Assembly (NCBI GenBank): GCA_035048495.1
Contig: CM068553.1
Coordinates: forward strand, 24,429,190-24,493,189
DNA: 64,000 bases
Direction: 5' to 3'
From: Euptelea pleiosperma
Taxonomy: Eukaryota > Streptophyta > Magnoliopsida > Ranunculales > Eupteleaceae
The position numbers were made by a program, and so were the translations under genes. A model generated the notes under the pieces. It made no database searches. It was not told the DNA's origin and saw only the letters and a list, made by a program, of their open reading frames with translations. Shown here piece after piece: positions 54,235-64,000 of this stretch (position 1 is its first letter; each line of letters opens with the position of its first letter).

Positions 54235-57200
54235 TGTCACGCCGCAAATCCGAGTGTCCAGATCCGACCCAAAAATCCATGGGTCAACCTCATACCCAAA
54301 CCTAGAGGTGATTTATGAATGCATCCTAATGGTTCAAGTGTAACTCTAAACCATTAAGATCCATCCTCAAACAAGTCAATCTATACCACAATTCATTAAG
54401 TGGTTAAACTGATTTCGATAATTAGAACTTAAATAAATTATGGAATTAATTATGGAAAAAATACTAACTTAATTATTTTTCATTTTTAAAATATATGGCA
54501 TTAACCCACTATATATAAGGAAGTCTCAAACCAAAAATTAGGTCAATGGAGAAAATAAATTTTCTCCCATTTTTTTCGTCCTTATAGTGCACCCGGACAG
54601 CATGGCAGTAAAATGGCTGTCATTTCTTCGTCTGATGTCCGATTTAGATGTTTCAAAGCCTGTTGGATAGCACTCTAAGTTATCTACAACTCTTATATTG
54701 AGGTCAGAGCTCAAAGATTCAATATAAAGGGCCAAAACTAGGTCTGTTTGGCTTAGGTTCAAAATAGACTAGTTCATACTACAATCAGTGTTTTGGCCAT
54801 AACTTTATATATAGAAAGAATTTGTGAAAACCGTTTATATTGTTGAAAAGCTAACTGAAGACCTTCGAAAAGTTCTTCTATAACAATCACAAATTCTATA
54901 AGTTATCTTACCGAAAATACATTATAGGTTGGAAATTATAATTCTATCTCATATGGTATTTCTAGTACTTTTAGCCTCTCGAGTCCAAAACTCGGTCTAG
55001 GTCCATTAAGGGTCAATTTTCTATTATTAACCACTAATCTATTATCATTATGTTTATTGAATAAAATGACTAAGCATCATCCATAAGGTAAAAGGGACAA
55101 GTTCCCAAAGATAGGCCAGAACAAGCCCGAAATCAAAATCAAAGATAATTAATTTTTATCAATAAAGAGTTTAAAGGACTAGAACTCCTCCGATGCCTCC
55201 AAAGGCTCGCCGTGATCACCAACCTCGTACTCTTCGTCGTCGGGTACTTCCCACGAAGAGTCATCCGTCGGGTTAAAGCCCAACTCATCAGTGCGGTATC
55301 ACAAAACATCGTGAGTTCAATGGACTCAGTAGTGCAATGGGTAACCCCACGGCACTCTTAATCCACATATAAAGTTAACTAAGCATAATCATAAGAAATA
55401 AGGATAGAATAGTGCATGTGATAAGCAAGATATAATAATCAATACACAACAAATAGTCTACATGGTATGCAAAATGCGATGACATCCCATCCCAATAACT
55501 CAACCACTAATGGGTCTCCATCTCTTTCCCTCGCTGGGAGTAGCCTTATGGCTCATCTGTAGGATTGTTTGGGGTTTTTCACCCTAAGATTTTCTAGCCC
55601 TTCTTGCTTAACGACAAAAATAATAAACTTCCTCTCACATAAACCCCCAATGACCATGATAAGCATAGTGTAAATCAAATGTCAAAATAACTATAACGAG
55701 AGAAGGCTCAAGGCCAAAAACATTTTCACCTAGAGGTGTTCTCATGATCGATCCACTAATGAGAACTATCTGTAGTTTCCATTAGTACATGGTCACGGCA
55801 TGTTTTCACCCCTATCATTCCCTCCAAATCAAAGATAATATACAAGAAGGGAGTTGCAAGGAAAGAACAATATAATATTTAAATAGAAAGAAACAGAAGC
55901 ACATGTGAGTAATTCAAAACAATAATTCAACCACTTCCTACCCATAATAAACATGTTTAGAGAAAATAAAATATGTAAATGAAGATACGCACGGTTGGGG
56001 TTACCTACTTCTTAAATAGACAATAGATTCGTATTGTAAAACTTGAAATAATGGTGGAAGGGGAGTCCACATTTTCTTTGAGTTCTCTGACGATGTTCTA
56101 AGGCTTGAAAAGGTTCTTTAATGGAGGTTTAATGGAGTTACTTCAATGAAGGAAGAGGGAGACAAAGATGAAAGAGAATGAAGGATTTTTTATGAAGAAA
56201 TATGGGAGTGATAATTTAGGGTTTGTGAAAGCTCTCAAACCTTAAGGCTTTTTTAAATAGGTTTATTCTTAAATAGGTTTAGGAAGTAATCTTTAGGGTT
56301 TCTATTCTAGATGAAATTCGTAACTCTCAAAGGGATGACTTTCTCAACCCTCAAAAGCTCATATTTTAAGTTACTTATAGGTTAAAAATGGGCCCAAGAC
56401 CCATATGTATATATTGGGCCTCATTTAAGGTTATTCTTAAGTGCAAAAGGCCTCTAAATTAGCTTTACGGGCCCACCCCACAATTATAGCTCAATAATTT
56501 ATGCAATTACTTATATTAACAATTTAAATACTTATTAATTATAATTATGCCATATTCCCTAAAAATGTAATGATTTAATATATATAATACATGTGGGTGC
56601 AATATTATATATTATAACATAATAATATACAACAATCAAGTATTAATTCAAATAAATATATTATAAAATTTAAAAGTCCATACAACAAGGTATTGACACA
56701 TGTCACACACACATAAATCAAATAAAATAATTTAAGTACAAAAATTCACAAAAATGTTCAAAGTCCCGGAAAAGTGTCAAGATGGCATCGGAATGAGTCG
56801 AAATTCGAGAGATGGGTTTCCAACTCTAAGATAAGTAAGTAGGTTATTTTTGGAAAGTTTTTGGGGCTCAAGGTCAAAAATATTTTTATTATCGTATTAG
56901 ATCAAATATATCATCTAGTGTCCAGAAAAGTCTGATGTGAGTTATTGTTCATTATTTTTAGTAGGAAATTAGCCCTAAAAGTGAGTTTCAAAAATAACAA
57001 GTTTTTCAAAGTTGTCCGAATCCTACCAAACTTGACACATGACTTAATATAGGATATCTAAGGATGAAAGTAAGTTCAAACTACCATAATTATCCCATCA
57101 TCTAGTGTCCAAAAAAGTCCCCTGTGAGTTATTGTTCATTATTTTTAGTAGGAAATTAGCCCTAAAAGTGAGTTCCAAAAATAGTAAGTTTTTCAAAGTT

Positions 57201-57333
57201 GTCCGAATCCTACCAAACTTAACACATAACTTAATATAGGATATCTAAGGATAACAGTAAACTCAAACTGCCATAATTATCCCATGAGGGTCAAATTACC
57301 ATAATACCCTATCGGAAAGTTTGGGATATTACA
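54235..57333 (-). mobile_element. Probable solo LTR, 3.1 kb
   Basis: Starts TGTCACGCCGC and ends GGGATATTACA (minus strand TGTAATATCCC, a typical Ty3/gypsy LTR start), flanked by TACAA at 54230-54234 and 57334-57338. 56370-56560 resembles the start of the chromovirus LTR (AAAATGGGCCCAAGACCCAT, then AGCTTTACGGGCCCACCC), so it is a relative of that lineage. No internal polyprotein. A short acidic frame (DDSSWEVPDDEEYEVGD) lies on the minus strand near 55180-55295. Confidence 0.72.
56911..57283. repeat. Tandem duplication, 187-bp unit, two copies
   Basis: Units start TCATCTAGTGTCC at 56911 and 57098; nearly identical over their length. Located at the outer end of the solo LTR. Confidence 0.9.
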
Positions 57334-57338
57334 TACAA

Positions 57339-58299
57339 ACTGTTGTGAATGGGGATGTATTTCTCTTTGATCAAGAATACATATATAGCCCCTAAGAGGG
57401 AGTTACAACATTGATGTAAGAGAGAGTTATGACATTGATGTCTATATAGTGTAATTGATGCCATAATGGGCGGTGGTCAGCCATTAGTTCATATTACAAC
57501 ACTCCCCTTGGATGTCCACTGCTTTATTAAAATTATTGTTGTGGGCTTTTTGGTTCATCCCCCTCCTATCTCTTAAGGTTGATGGTCATTGTGGGCAGGT
57601 TACAATGATGTCCAATTAAGTCAAGTAGGATGGTGATTCATAAATTTATTCTCTTTAGGCTGTCACACTAAAAAAGCCAAAATGCTGTCCAATAGTCCAA
57701 ACTCGTTGTAAATCAAAGGACTCTCCACATCATAGGTCTATTAGGTGTATAGGCAGTCCATAATGAAAATGATAATTTCCTATTTTATCTTTTGATTCAT
57801 TTTAAGTCTTAGAGAATTCCTTGATCCTTTAAATGTTTAAAACCTAGATCCTTAATTGTTTTCCTATCTTAAGTGGAATCAGGAGACCCACAAAGGATAG
57901 GCTTATTCTCTTGCTTCAACACATACCCTCGGGGGAAGGATTGGGACAACTCTCAAGTCATCAAGTATAGTCCTTCTCGGGAGAAAGCTTAAATAATGAA
58001 TGTCTCAATTATGTTCAAAGCATAAACTTACCTTCTCCAAAGCAACACTTAGCAAGGGGAATAATGGTTCTTGGATTTCTGTTCTTCAATGGATTACAAT
58101 CTCATAGAAATTTCTAAGTACAATTCAAGATGAATTCAGCAGAGTATAGGTGTAGTAAACTCAGAAAAAATTCCCCTTTGTTCTGTCCCTAGGATCCTCT
58201 ATTTATAGAATCCTAAAAGGGGTCTGCACATTTTGCAGACTCACCTTTTCTAAGAAAAACACTTAAGTATTTCGTGATTTACAAACAATATGTACAAAC
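57339..58299. other. Retrotransposon-like spacer, unassigned
   Basis: ACAACACTCCCCTTGGATGT near 57496 and repeated GAGGGAGTTACAACATTG/GAGAGAGTTATGACATTG resemble non-coding retrotransposon sequence, but no boundary or coding region was found. Confidence 0.35.
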
Positions 58300-59235
58300 T
58301 AATCATATACAGTTTGTGTAGGAGGAGATTCTACACAATAGTATGCCATTGGATCTGGCAAATCCGACACGCATCTCGAGGAAATGGGAAAGTATGATTC
58401 TAATCAAATGGTGATAGATATGGGGAAAGTGAAGGGATACAGTTGTGTAGTAGGAGATCCTACACAACTATATGAAGTTAGTTTTGATAGATAATGCACG
58501 CATCTCAAAGAAAAGGGAAAATTTTGATTATGGGCAAATAAAGGATAATTATGGAAACTAAAGAGATACGGTTGTGTGGGAAGATGTGTTACACAACCGT
58601 ATGAGGTTATTTTTGACAAAGTATGCGCGCATCTCAAAAAAAATGAGAAAGTTTGATTCTTATCAAATGGTGATAGATCAGACCAAATTAGAAGTATACC
58701 ATTGTGCATTTAAGCATCTTATACAACCGTATGAGGTCATATCTAATAAAGGATGAAAAATTGATTTTGATCAGGCTTGATCGGATGGCTATGATCTCTT
58801 CTTGCTTTGATTCTAAAAATTTGCCCATATACCTAATTGATAGGAGATTAGAGCCTGTAGATCTGCTCCAAATACCCTTTCACATAATTGTATGTGGTCA
58901 CTTTTCAAGCTCAGGTAAATCTTGGCCATTGAAACAAACTTCGTTAGATATCTCAAAATCCATGGTTGATCTTCCAGATCTAATCATATGCGGTTGTGTA
59001 GCTCCTAGGCCTACACAACCATATGTAATTACTTTTTCAGATTGGGTCAATCCTGGCTGTCAAATCATATCATGTCAGATATCTCAAAATCAATGGTAGA
59101 TATTGAAGATCTAACCCTATACAATTTTGTGGTTTCCTATTTTACACAATTGTATGCAATTAGTTTCTCTGATCTTGCTGATCTAGACCCTCAAATCAAG
59201 CCTTACCATATCTCTCAAAATATGAATCACCATGG
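58300..59235. repeat. Tandem array, about 130-bp unit with palindromic core, seven copies
   Basis: Cores start near 58307, 58437, 58566, 58696, 58826, 58988 and 59119. Each core is an imperfect dyad of the form ATACGGTTGTGTA, a short spacer, TACACAACCGTAT, followed by sequence such as GCGCATCTCAAA and GAAAGTTTGATT. The copies are diverged, the fifth most. It abuts a LINE end at 59236. Confidence 0.82.
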
Positions 59236-59600
59236 AATTAGGCATCCCAACTAGGTTGGCACCCCCATTTCCATTAATCATTAATTTGCATTCCCACCTC
59301 CCAACTCTGTCACTTAATTGACAATCTGAAGTACGACTTGTCCAGATCTTCTAAACATGGAATGCAATCAGGCTTGTGGTTCCACCATTGCCTACTACCC
59401 AAAGTAAGTGAGCAAGCAAAATTAGCACAGGAATCTGCGCTAAAATTAGCCTCCCGCCATGTAGAAGAGAATTTGATCCACTCAATCTGGTTACAAGACT
59501 TCTCCCATGAGCCCTTAACCCTCCATGGAATTTTACCTTGTTTGAAGGCTATAATAGCCACTTCGGAATCCAATTCTATCCATAGTCACCGCCATCCATC
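59236..59600 (-). mobile_element. L1-type LINE 3' end with RNase H-like tail
   Basis: Open minus-strand frame 59310-59573: IDSEVAIIAFKQGKIPWRVK, then STWREANFSADSCANFA and LEDLDKSYFRLSIK, the end of the RNase H-like domain of plant LINEs. The 3' flank down to 59236 matches 9375-9440. No clear poly(A). Confidence 0.75.
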
Positions 59601-59697
59601 CTCAATTATTTAGCAAAAAAAATGGGACAATGGTAAATGTTGATGGGTATTTATTTTATAATTGGTGTGTGGTGTGCTCTTTCTACTTCTACTTAAA

Positions 59698-59725
59698 CTA
59701 GGGGAACACCATGTGCGATGCACGT
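59698..59725 (-). mobile_element. Helitron 3' terminus, minus orientation
   Basis: Read on the minus strand: hairpin GTGC-ATC-GCAC (59713-59723), eleven bases, CTAG (59698-59701), then T. The element would extend to the right; its 5' end was not identified. Confidence 0.6.
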
Positions 59726-59732
59726 GCACCTT

Positions 59733-60290
59733 ACGCATGGCAGCACCTTACACGTGGCACACATTTAGAGACCACTAACCATATAGACATTTTTTCCATA
59801 TCTAGGTGGACCTACCTACAAAAATTCATCCTAATTAGCAATTTCTATCCATTGGATTAGAGTCTTTTTCATGGTTTGTTATCAATTGTAGATTTTTAGC
59901 ATTACCATTTAGCAAGCAGTTTGAGGTGCATTTTGGCCAATGACACCACCATGCATGTGAGACTGACCGTATAGATGTTTTGCCCATCTCTAGGTGGACC
60001 TACCTACAAAAATTCATTCTGATTAGCAATGCGTTTCGACACCATTAATGATGGGCCATATTATGAGCCATGTGGTACAATCTTAGAGATCACCGATCGT
60101 ATGAGTTGGACTAACATACCAAAATTCATCCTGGTCAATAATTTATAACTGAGTCTTTTTCTTTATTTATTTGTAACCGTGGATTTTGATCATATGATCC
60201 AAAGGTTAGAAATCCCTAATCAGGTTTATTTTTGTTACATAAGACCATCTAGGGATGGACCAAACATCCATACGGCCAGTAGCCTCTGAT
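59733..60290. repeat. Dispersed MITE-like repeats (two adjacent copies)
   Basis: 59733-60060 partners 18021-18400. 60062-60290 is a foldback copy whose ends read CATGTGnTACAATCTTAGAG and, from the right, CATGTGTCACCTTATCAGAG, each followed by an ACCGnnCGTATG- or GGCCGTATGGATG-type motif. Confidence 0.6.
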
Positions 60291-61440
60291 AAGGTGACAC
60301 ATGTCTCGCATTGCAAGTCCATCATCAACTTTGATGATGGACTTCATCATCTAAATTTTTTTAGTAATGGATTTTAAGTGCCACGTCAAGATGCAATAAT
60401 TGCTTGCACAGTTGAGTTGAAATGTGAAAGTATTGAATGACCAAAGCACCATTGTAAATTAAAAAAAAAATCAAACATTGAAATAATCATTTTTGTTAAT
60501 TTAAAGAAATTGAGGGCATATTAGGAATAAGGATTTATTTTACTTTTTTAACATTGAATGAGCTGCAAGGTGACGTGTGCTTGCAGGTATAGGCCTGTCA
60601 ATTTTACCCGATACCTGACAAGATTCGAAATTGATTAAGCAGGTTTTGGGTTTTTTTAGGGAACTGTATATGAATCGAGTCTACCCATTTTTTACCTGGT
60701 TAAAATCAGTTCTACTCGGTTATATCCATCAGGTACTACTGGTATTGGTATTTTTTTTAAAGTTAGGGTTAAAAAAAGAAATTCGTAGATAAATATATAT
60801 ACTTTCTCTTCTCTTCTTTCCTCTCCAAAACCTAAAGAGCCAAAGAGGAGAAGAAGAGATACAATATAACAAGCAAGAAGCACCGCCAGCCAGTCTGCCA
60901 TCCACCTTTTGCCAGCCATCATCTACCTTTTGCTGGCCACCTATTGTTGGCCACCGTCCACCTTTTGATGTCCACCATCCGCGTTGTAATCTACCGTCAT
61001 TCGCCTTCTATTGTGAGTTTTCTCCATTTCGTTTTGGTTCATCCTTCATGTTGGTCAAAACATAAAGTAACTATGTAGATAGTTTTAGTATTTTATTTTG
61101 TGCAATAGAGCTCATTGCATATACTTTCCTCTTAACTGTATTTCCCCTCTTTTCTCCTAAAAAATCAGTTTTGCCCAAAAAATTAATTGGAAAACCTAGT
61201 TTCAACCTGAACTTTTTATCTGTGAAAATGATGCAAAATAAGTGAAGGTGTGGAACATCAATTGCTTCTAATATGCACTTGAAGATGTATTATAATGTCA
61301 CCAACCACTAAACTCCCCACTAGAGTATATTCATAGTTCTACAAATAGGTTACATGTAAATGTGTTAGAATAAATAGTAAACTTATTAGAATAAATATGT
61401 TAGAACTTATAATAAAATAAATAAATCGTTAAAAACTCGA
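60291..61440. other. Intergenic with hAT-like and CCACC-rich patches
   Basis: AGGCCTGTCAATTTTACCCG near 60594 resembles a hAT subterminal. 60880-60990 has repeated CCACCTTTTG and GCCAnCC units. No gene recognised. Confidence 0.4.
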
Positions 61441-62335
61441 AATGGACTTTACTTTTCAATCTTACATGTCTAAACTTACAAGTGACTACAATCTCCCAAT
61501 CGAACGTCGGAATTTGACCCCGTCTCTTTCAACACATTTGTTTCAACACGTTTGAAGTATTAGAAGAAGTTTCGGGAGATTCCGACCTCGTTTTCCCGAT
61601 TTGGGCGTCGAGGTTCAAATAATGGATTTCACTTCTAAGTTTTAAATATCTAAAGCTACAATTGACTATAGTTTTTTAAACCAACCTCAAAATTTGACCC
61701 TGTCTCTTCCAACACATTTGTTTCAACACGTTTGAAGTGTTGGAAGAAGTTTTAGGAGATTCTAACCTCGTTTGCCCGATTTAGACGTCGAAGTCCCAAA
61801 ATGGATTTTGGTTCTAAGTCTTAAATGCCTAAAGCTACAACTGACTATAATTTTCTAACCCGACCTCGGAATTTGACCACGTCTCTTCCAACACATTTGT
61901 TTCGACACGTTTGAAGTGTTGGAAGAAGTTTCGGGAGATTCCGACCTCGTTTGCTCGATTTGGATGTCGAAGTCCCGAAATGGATTTTAGTTCTCCATCT
62001 TAAATGCCTAAAGCTACAACTGACTATAGTTTTCTAACCCGACCTTAGAATTTGACTCCATCTCTTCCAACGCATTTGTTTCAACACGTTTGTGTTGAAA
62101 GAAGTTTCAGGAGATTCTGACCTCGTTTGCCCGATTTAGGCGTCGAGGTCCAAATAATGGATTTCAGTTCTAAGTCTTAAATGCCTATAGCTACAACTGA
62201 CTATAGTTTTCTAACCCGATCTCGGAATTCGACCACGTCTCTTTCAACACATCTGTTTCAACACATTTGAAGTATTGGAAGAAGTTTCGAGAGATTCTGA
62301 CCTCGTTTGCCCAATTTGAATGCCTAAAACTTTTC
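61441..62335. repeat. Satellite-like tandem array, 177-180-bp unit, five copies
   Basis: Units begin AATGGA(C/T)TT at 61441, 61621, 61800, 61979 and 62156, each with TAAATGCCTAAAGCTACAAC, CTCTTCCAACACATTTGTTT, a GAAGAAGTTTCGGGAGATTC segment and GTTTGCCCGATTTnG. By eye 80-90% alike. No transposon ends at either border. Confidence 0.9.
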
Positions 62336-62360
62336 CAAATGTGGAAACACAATTTTTGTT

Positions 62361-62604
62361 ATCTACACATGGATGTTTATCCCACCTCTTGGTGGATATA
62401 CACACGAAAAATAAGCCTGATTGGTAATCTATAACATTAGATTTTAGTACTTTTTAAGGTGTTCTTATAGCTTCTTATAGCCATTGAATTGAACCATTTT
62501 TTGAGTACTAAAACCAACAGTTAAAAGTCATCAAACAAACTGATTTTTGGTATGAATCTATACTAAGGGGTGCTAAACATCAATGCAATCAGTGGGCCCA
62601 TCAC
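62361..62604. mobile_element. MITE related to the PGG copy 3 promoter MITE
   Basis: Body shares AGCCTGATTGGTAAT, CCATTTTTTGAGTACTAAAA and a GGGGTGCTAAACATC end with 30438-30690; the left terminus is degraded. Confidence 0.62.
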
Positions 62605-63350
62605 AATCCTACAAACACGCTGATTTTTTCTATGAATCTCAGGTATACCTTGTTACATCACGGCCCTCTAACAATATTGATGTTAAAAGCAAGCAATAAA
62701 TTTAGAGAATACTACACTTAAACAAAACCTAGAGTTGAAAATCAAAGATCAACCAGAAACGCAAGAGGACTACATGCATTATGTGAGAATGAGAGAGAGA
62801 GATTTGAAAGAAAAATTACGGAAAACAAAGAGCAGCAAAAATATAAATATACCTCAATAGGAGCGAGAACGCGAGAGTGATTGAAAATACCTTGAGACCA
62901 CCAATCGACCAACCTATTGGAAAAATCTGACGATTAGAAAATAATGCTAAAAAGAAAAGAATGTACAGCCATGTACTCCTTTATCCCACTATTCTTCGCT
63001 ATTTTTTAGGTCTTATGAACTGATTAGAGAAGCAAGGAAGCAAAAAAATTCAACAACGAGATCTCATTAGGTGCTCTCCCATGATGAAGATAGCATCCTC
63101 ACCCAAAATCAACCCTAGGTGCTCTCCCATGATGAATACTCTGTGAATAATGCTAAAATCAAAAGCAAAAGATATAAAAAAGACAAATTTCTGAAACAAA
63201 GGGAAAAAGCACAAATCTAAAACATCCTCAAACGAAATCAGCCCTAGGGGCTCTCGAGTTCCACAAACCCCATGAAATAGTATCAATCCAACCGAAATCA
63301 GCCTATTTTTTGGTCTGTATGTTCATCTAGGAGTAAAAATTTGCTAACCC
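62605..63350. other. Intergenic, nothing firmly recognised
   Basis: AGGTGCTCTCCCATGATGAA occurs twice (63070 and 63118) with a diverged third copy near 63246, and AAnCAnCCCTAGG repeats accompany them. No domain recognised. Confidence 0.45.
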
Positions 63351-63522
63351 TCCACAATGACTGCCTCCAACCACCACAATATGAGCCACATGGCACATTT
63401 GTGGAGGATGCTTACTGTATGGTTGTCTAGCCAATCCCTATGTGTTGGATTGGAGTCATTTTCATGGGTTGATTTTAACTGTGGGAATTTGAGTAATATT
63501 GACAATTATTTGTCAGTGGCCA
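63351..63522. repeat. MITE-like repeat fragment
   Basis: CAATATGAGCCACATGGCAC, TTGGATTGGAGTCATTTTCA and TTTTAACTGTGG match the family at 18350-18400, 60062 and 52560. Confidence 0.5.
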
Positions 63523-63523
63523 A

Positions 63524-63790
63524 ACCAAAAATCAGCCCTACTATTGATTTCAAACCTTTGGATCTTTGATCCCCAAAACAGACCAAAAATCAGCTTGATT
63601 ATTGATTTCAAACCTTTGGATCTTTGTTCCCCAAAATCAACCCATGATAACACCAAAAATCAGCATGATTATTGATTTCAAACCTTTGGATCTTTTTTCC
63701 CCAAAATCAACCCATGAAAACAAACAAAATTTGCCCGATTATTGATTTCAAACCGTTGGACCTTTTTTCCCCAAAATCAACTCGTGAAAA
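63524..63790. repeat. Tandem repeat, 58-70-bp unit, four copies
   Basis: Units start near 63524, 63582, 63652 and 63721; each has GATTATTGATTTCAAACC, TTGGATCTTT and CCCCAAAATCAACCCATG. It is a local expansion of an internal segment of the preceding repeat. Confidence 0.88.
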
Positions 63791-64000
63791 CCTAATAATG
63801 CTCAGATTCCTACTATTAAATCAACCCACAAAAATAAGGTGATCTATACCAAAAATTAGTTTGGGAAAAACCAAAACAAAAACATGCATTTGGATTAGGT
63901 TGAAACCCTAGATCGAACAAACCAAAAAAGAAAAGAAAAAGGAAGCAACACTAACCGGCGAACGGCCACGTAAGGTGCACGGCGGGGTGAATGGAGATGG
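63791..64000. other. Right edge, unassigned
   Basis: AT-rich, turning GC-richer near the edge (GGCGAACGGCCACG, GCACGGCGGGG). It may lead into a feature outside the window. Confidence 0.3.

Noticed and set aside
58300..59235. CRISPR-like array
   Set aside because: Units are 130 bp with diverged repeats and no short constant repeat with unique spacers; the context is a plant nuclear genome.
61441..62335. Coding tandem repeat protein
   Set aside because: The 179-bp period is not a multiple of three and all frames contain stops.

Overview
This window is nuclear DNA from a flowering plant. It is AT-rich, carries one clear intron-containing host gene and three intronless relatives of a plant membrane-protein family, and is otherwise packed with plant transposable elements: Ty3/gypsy chromovirus, TRIM, L1 and RTE LINEs, SINE, Helitrons, CACTA, Mutator-, hAT- and Tourist-type elements. 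The lineage within angiosperms cannot be fixed from the sequence. No tRNA, rRNA or CRISPR array was found.

Layout. 1-3.7 kb: the 3' part of an alpha-endosulfine/ARPP-19 family gene (five coding exons visible, its start lies off the left edge), with a 469-bp TRIM retrotransposon in its 2.7-kb third intron. 4.4-12 kb: a dense patchwork of small elements (Helitron, Tourist MITE, LINE ends, a SINE with a perfect 14-bp target duplication, long-arm hairpins, a Mutator-type MITE) around PGG-domain gene 1 (minus strand, 6.4-7.0 kb). 12.5-17 kb: a 4.46-kb probable solo LTR with matching 5-bp target duplications. 17.4-20.6 kb: a Helitron end, a CACTA end, a 1.0-kb foldback Mutator-type element and four copies of a small Helitron family. 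21-22.2 kb: PGG gene 2. 22.4-30 kb: mostly unassigned sequence, with a CACTA end and a decayed L1. 30.2-31.9 kb: PGG gene 3. 32.4-37.8 kb: a direct duplication of about 2.0 kb that carries LINE and LTR pieces. 37.2-52.5 kb: a decayed minus-strand Ty3/gypsy chromovirus (gag to chromodomain) split by two related LTR-type insertions, each with exact 5-bp target duplications. 53-64 kb: hAT- and MULE-like MITEs, a 3.1-kb solo LTR, a roughly 130-bp tandem array with a palindromic core, LINE and Helitron ends, and a 179-bp satellite-like array.

Genes. The endosulfine product is expected to be a small phospho-regulated PP2A inhibitor. The three PGG proteins are short, apparently complete multi-pass membrane proteins lacking the ankyrin repeats that normally precede this domain. 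Copies 2 and 3 share promoter, coding and 3'-flank similarity, so they arose by duplication of a whole locus, and a loop between their first two membrane segments was enlarged by an internal tandem repeat absent from copy 1. No operon-like relation exists between genes.

Most interest lies in repeat architecture: nesting that can be read exactly from target duplications, several large solo LTRs with the same terminal signature, and two tandem arrays of nucleosome-scale units that may be uncatalogued satellites. All calls come from reading the sequence by eye; no database search was run.
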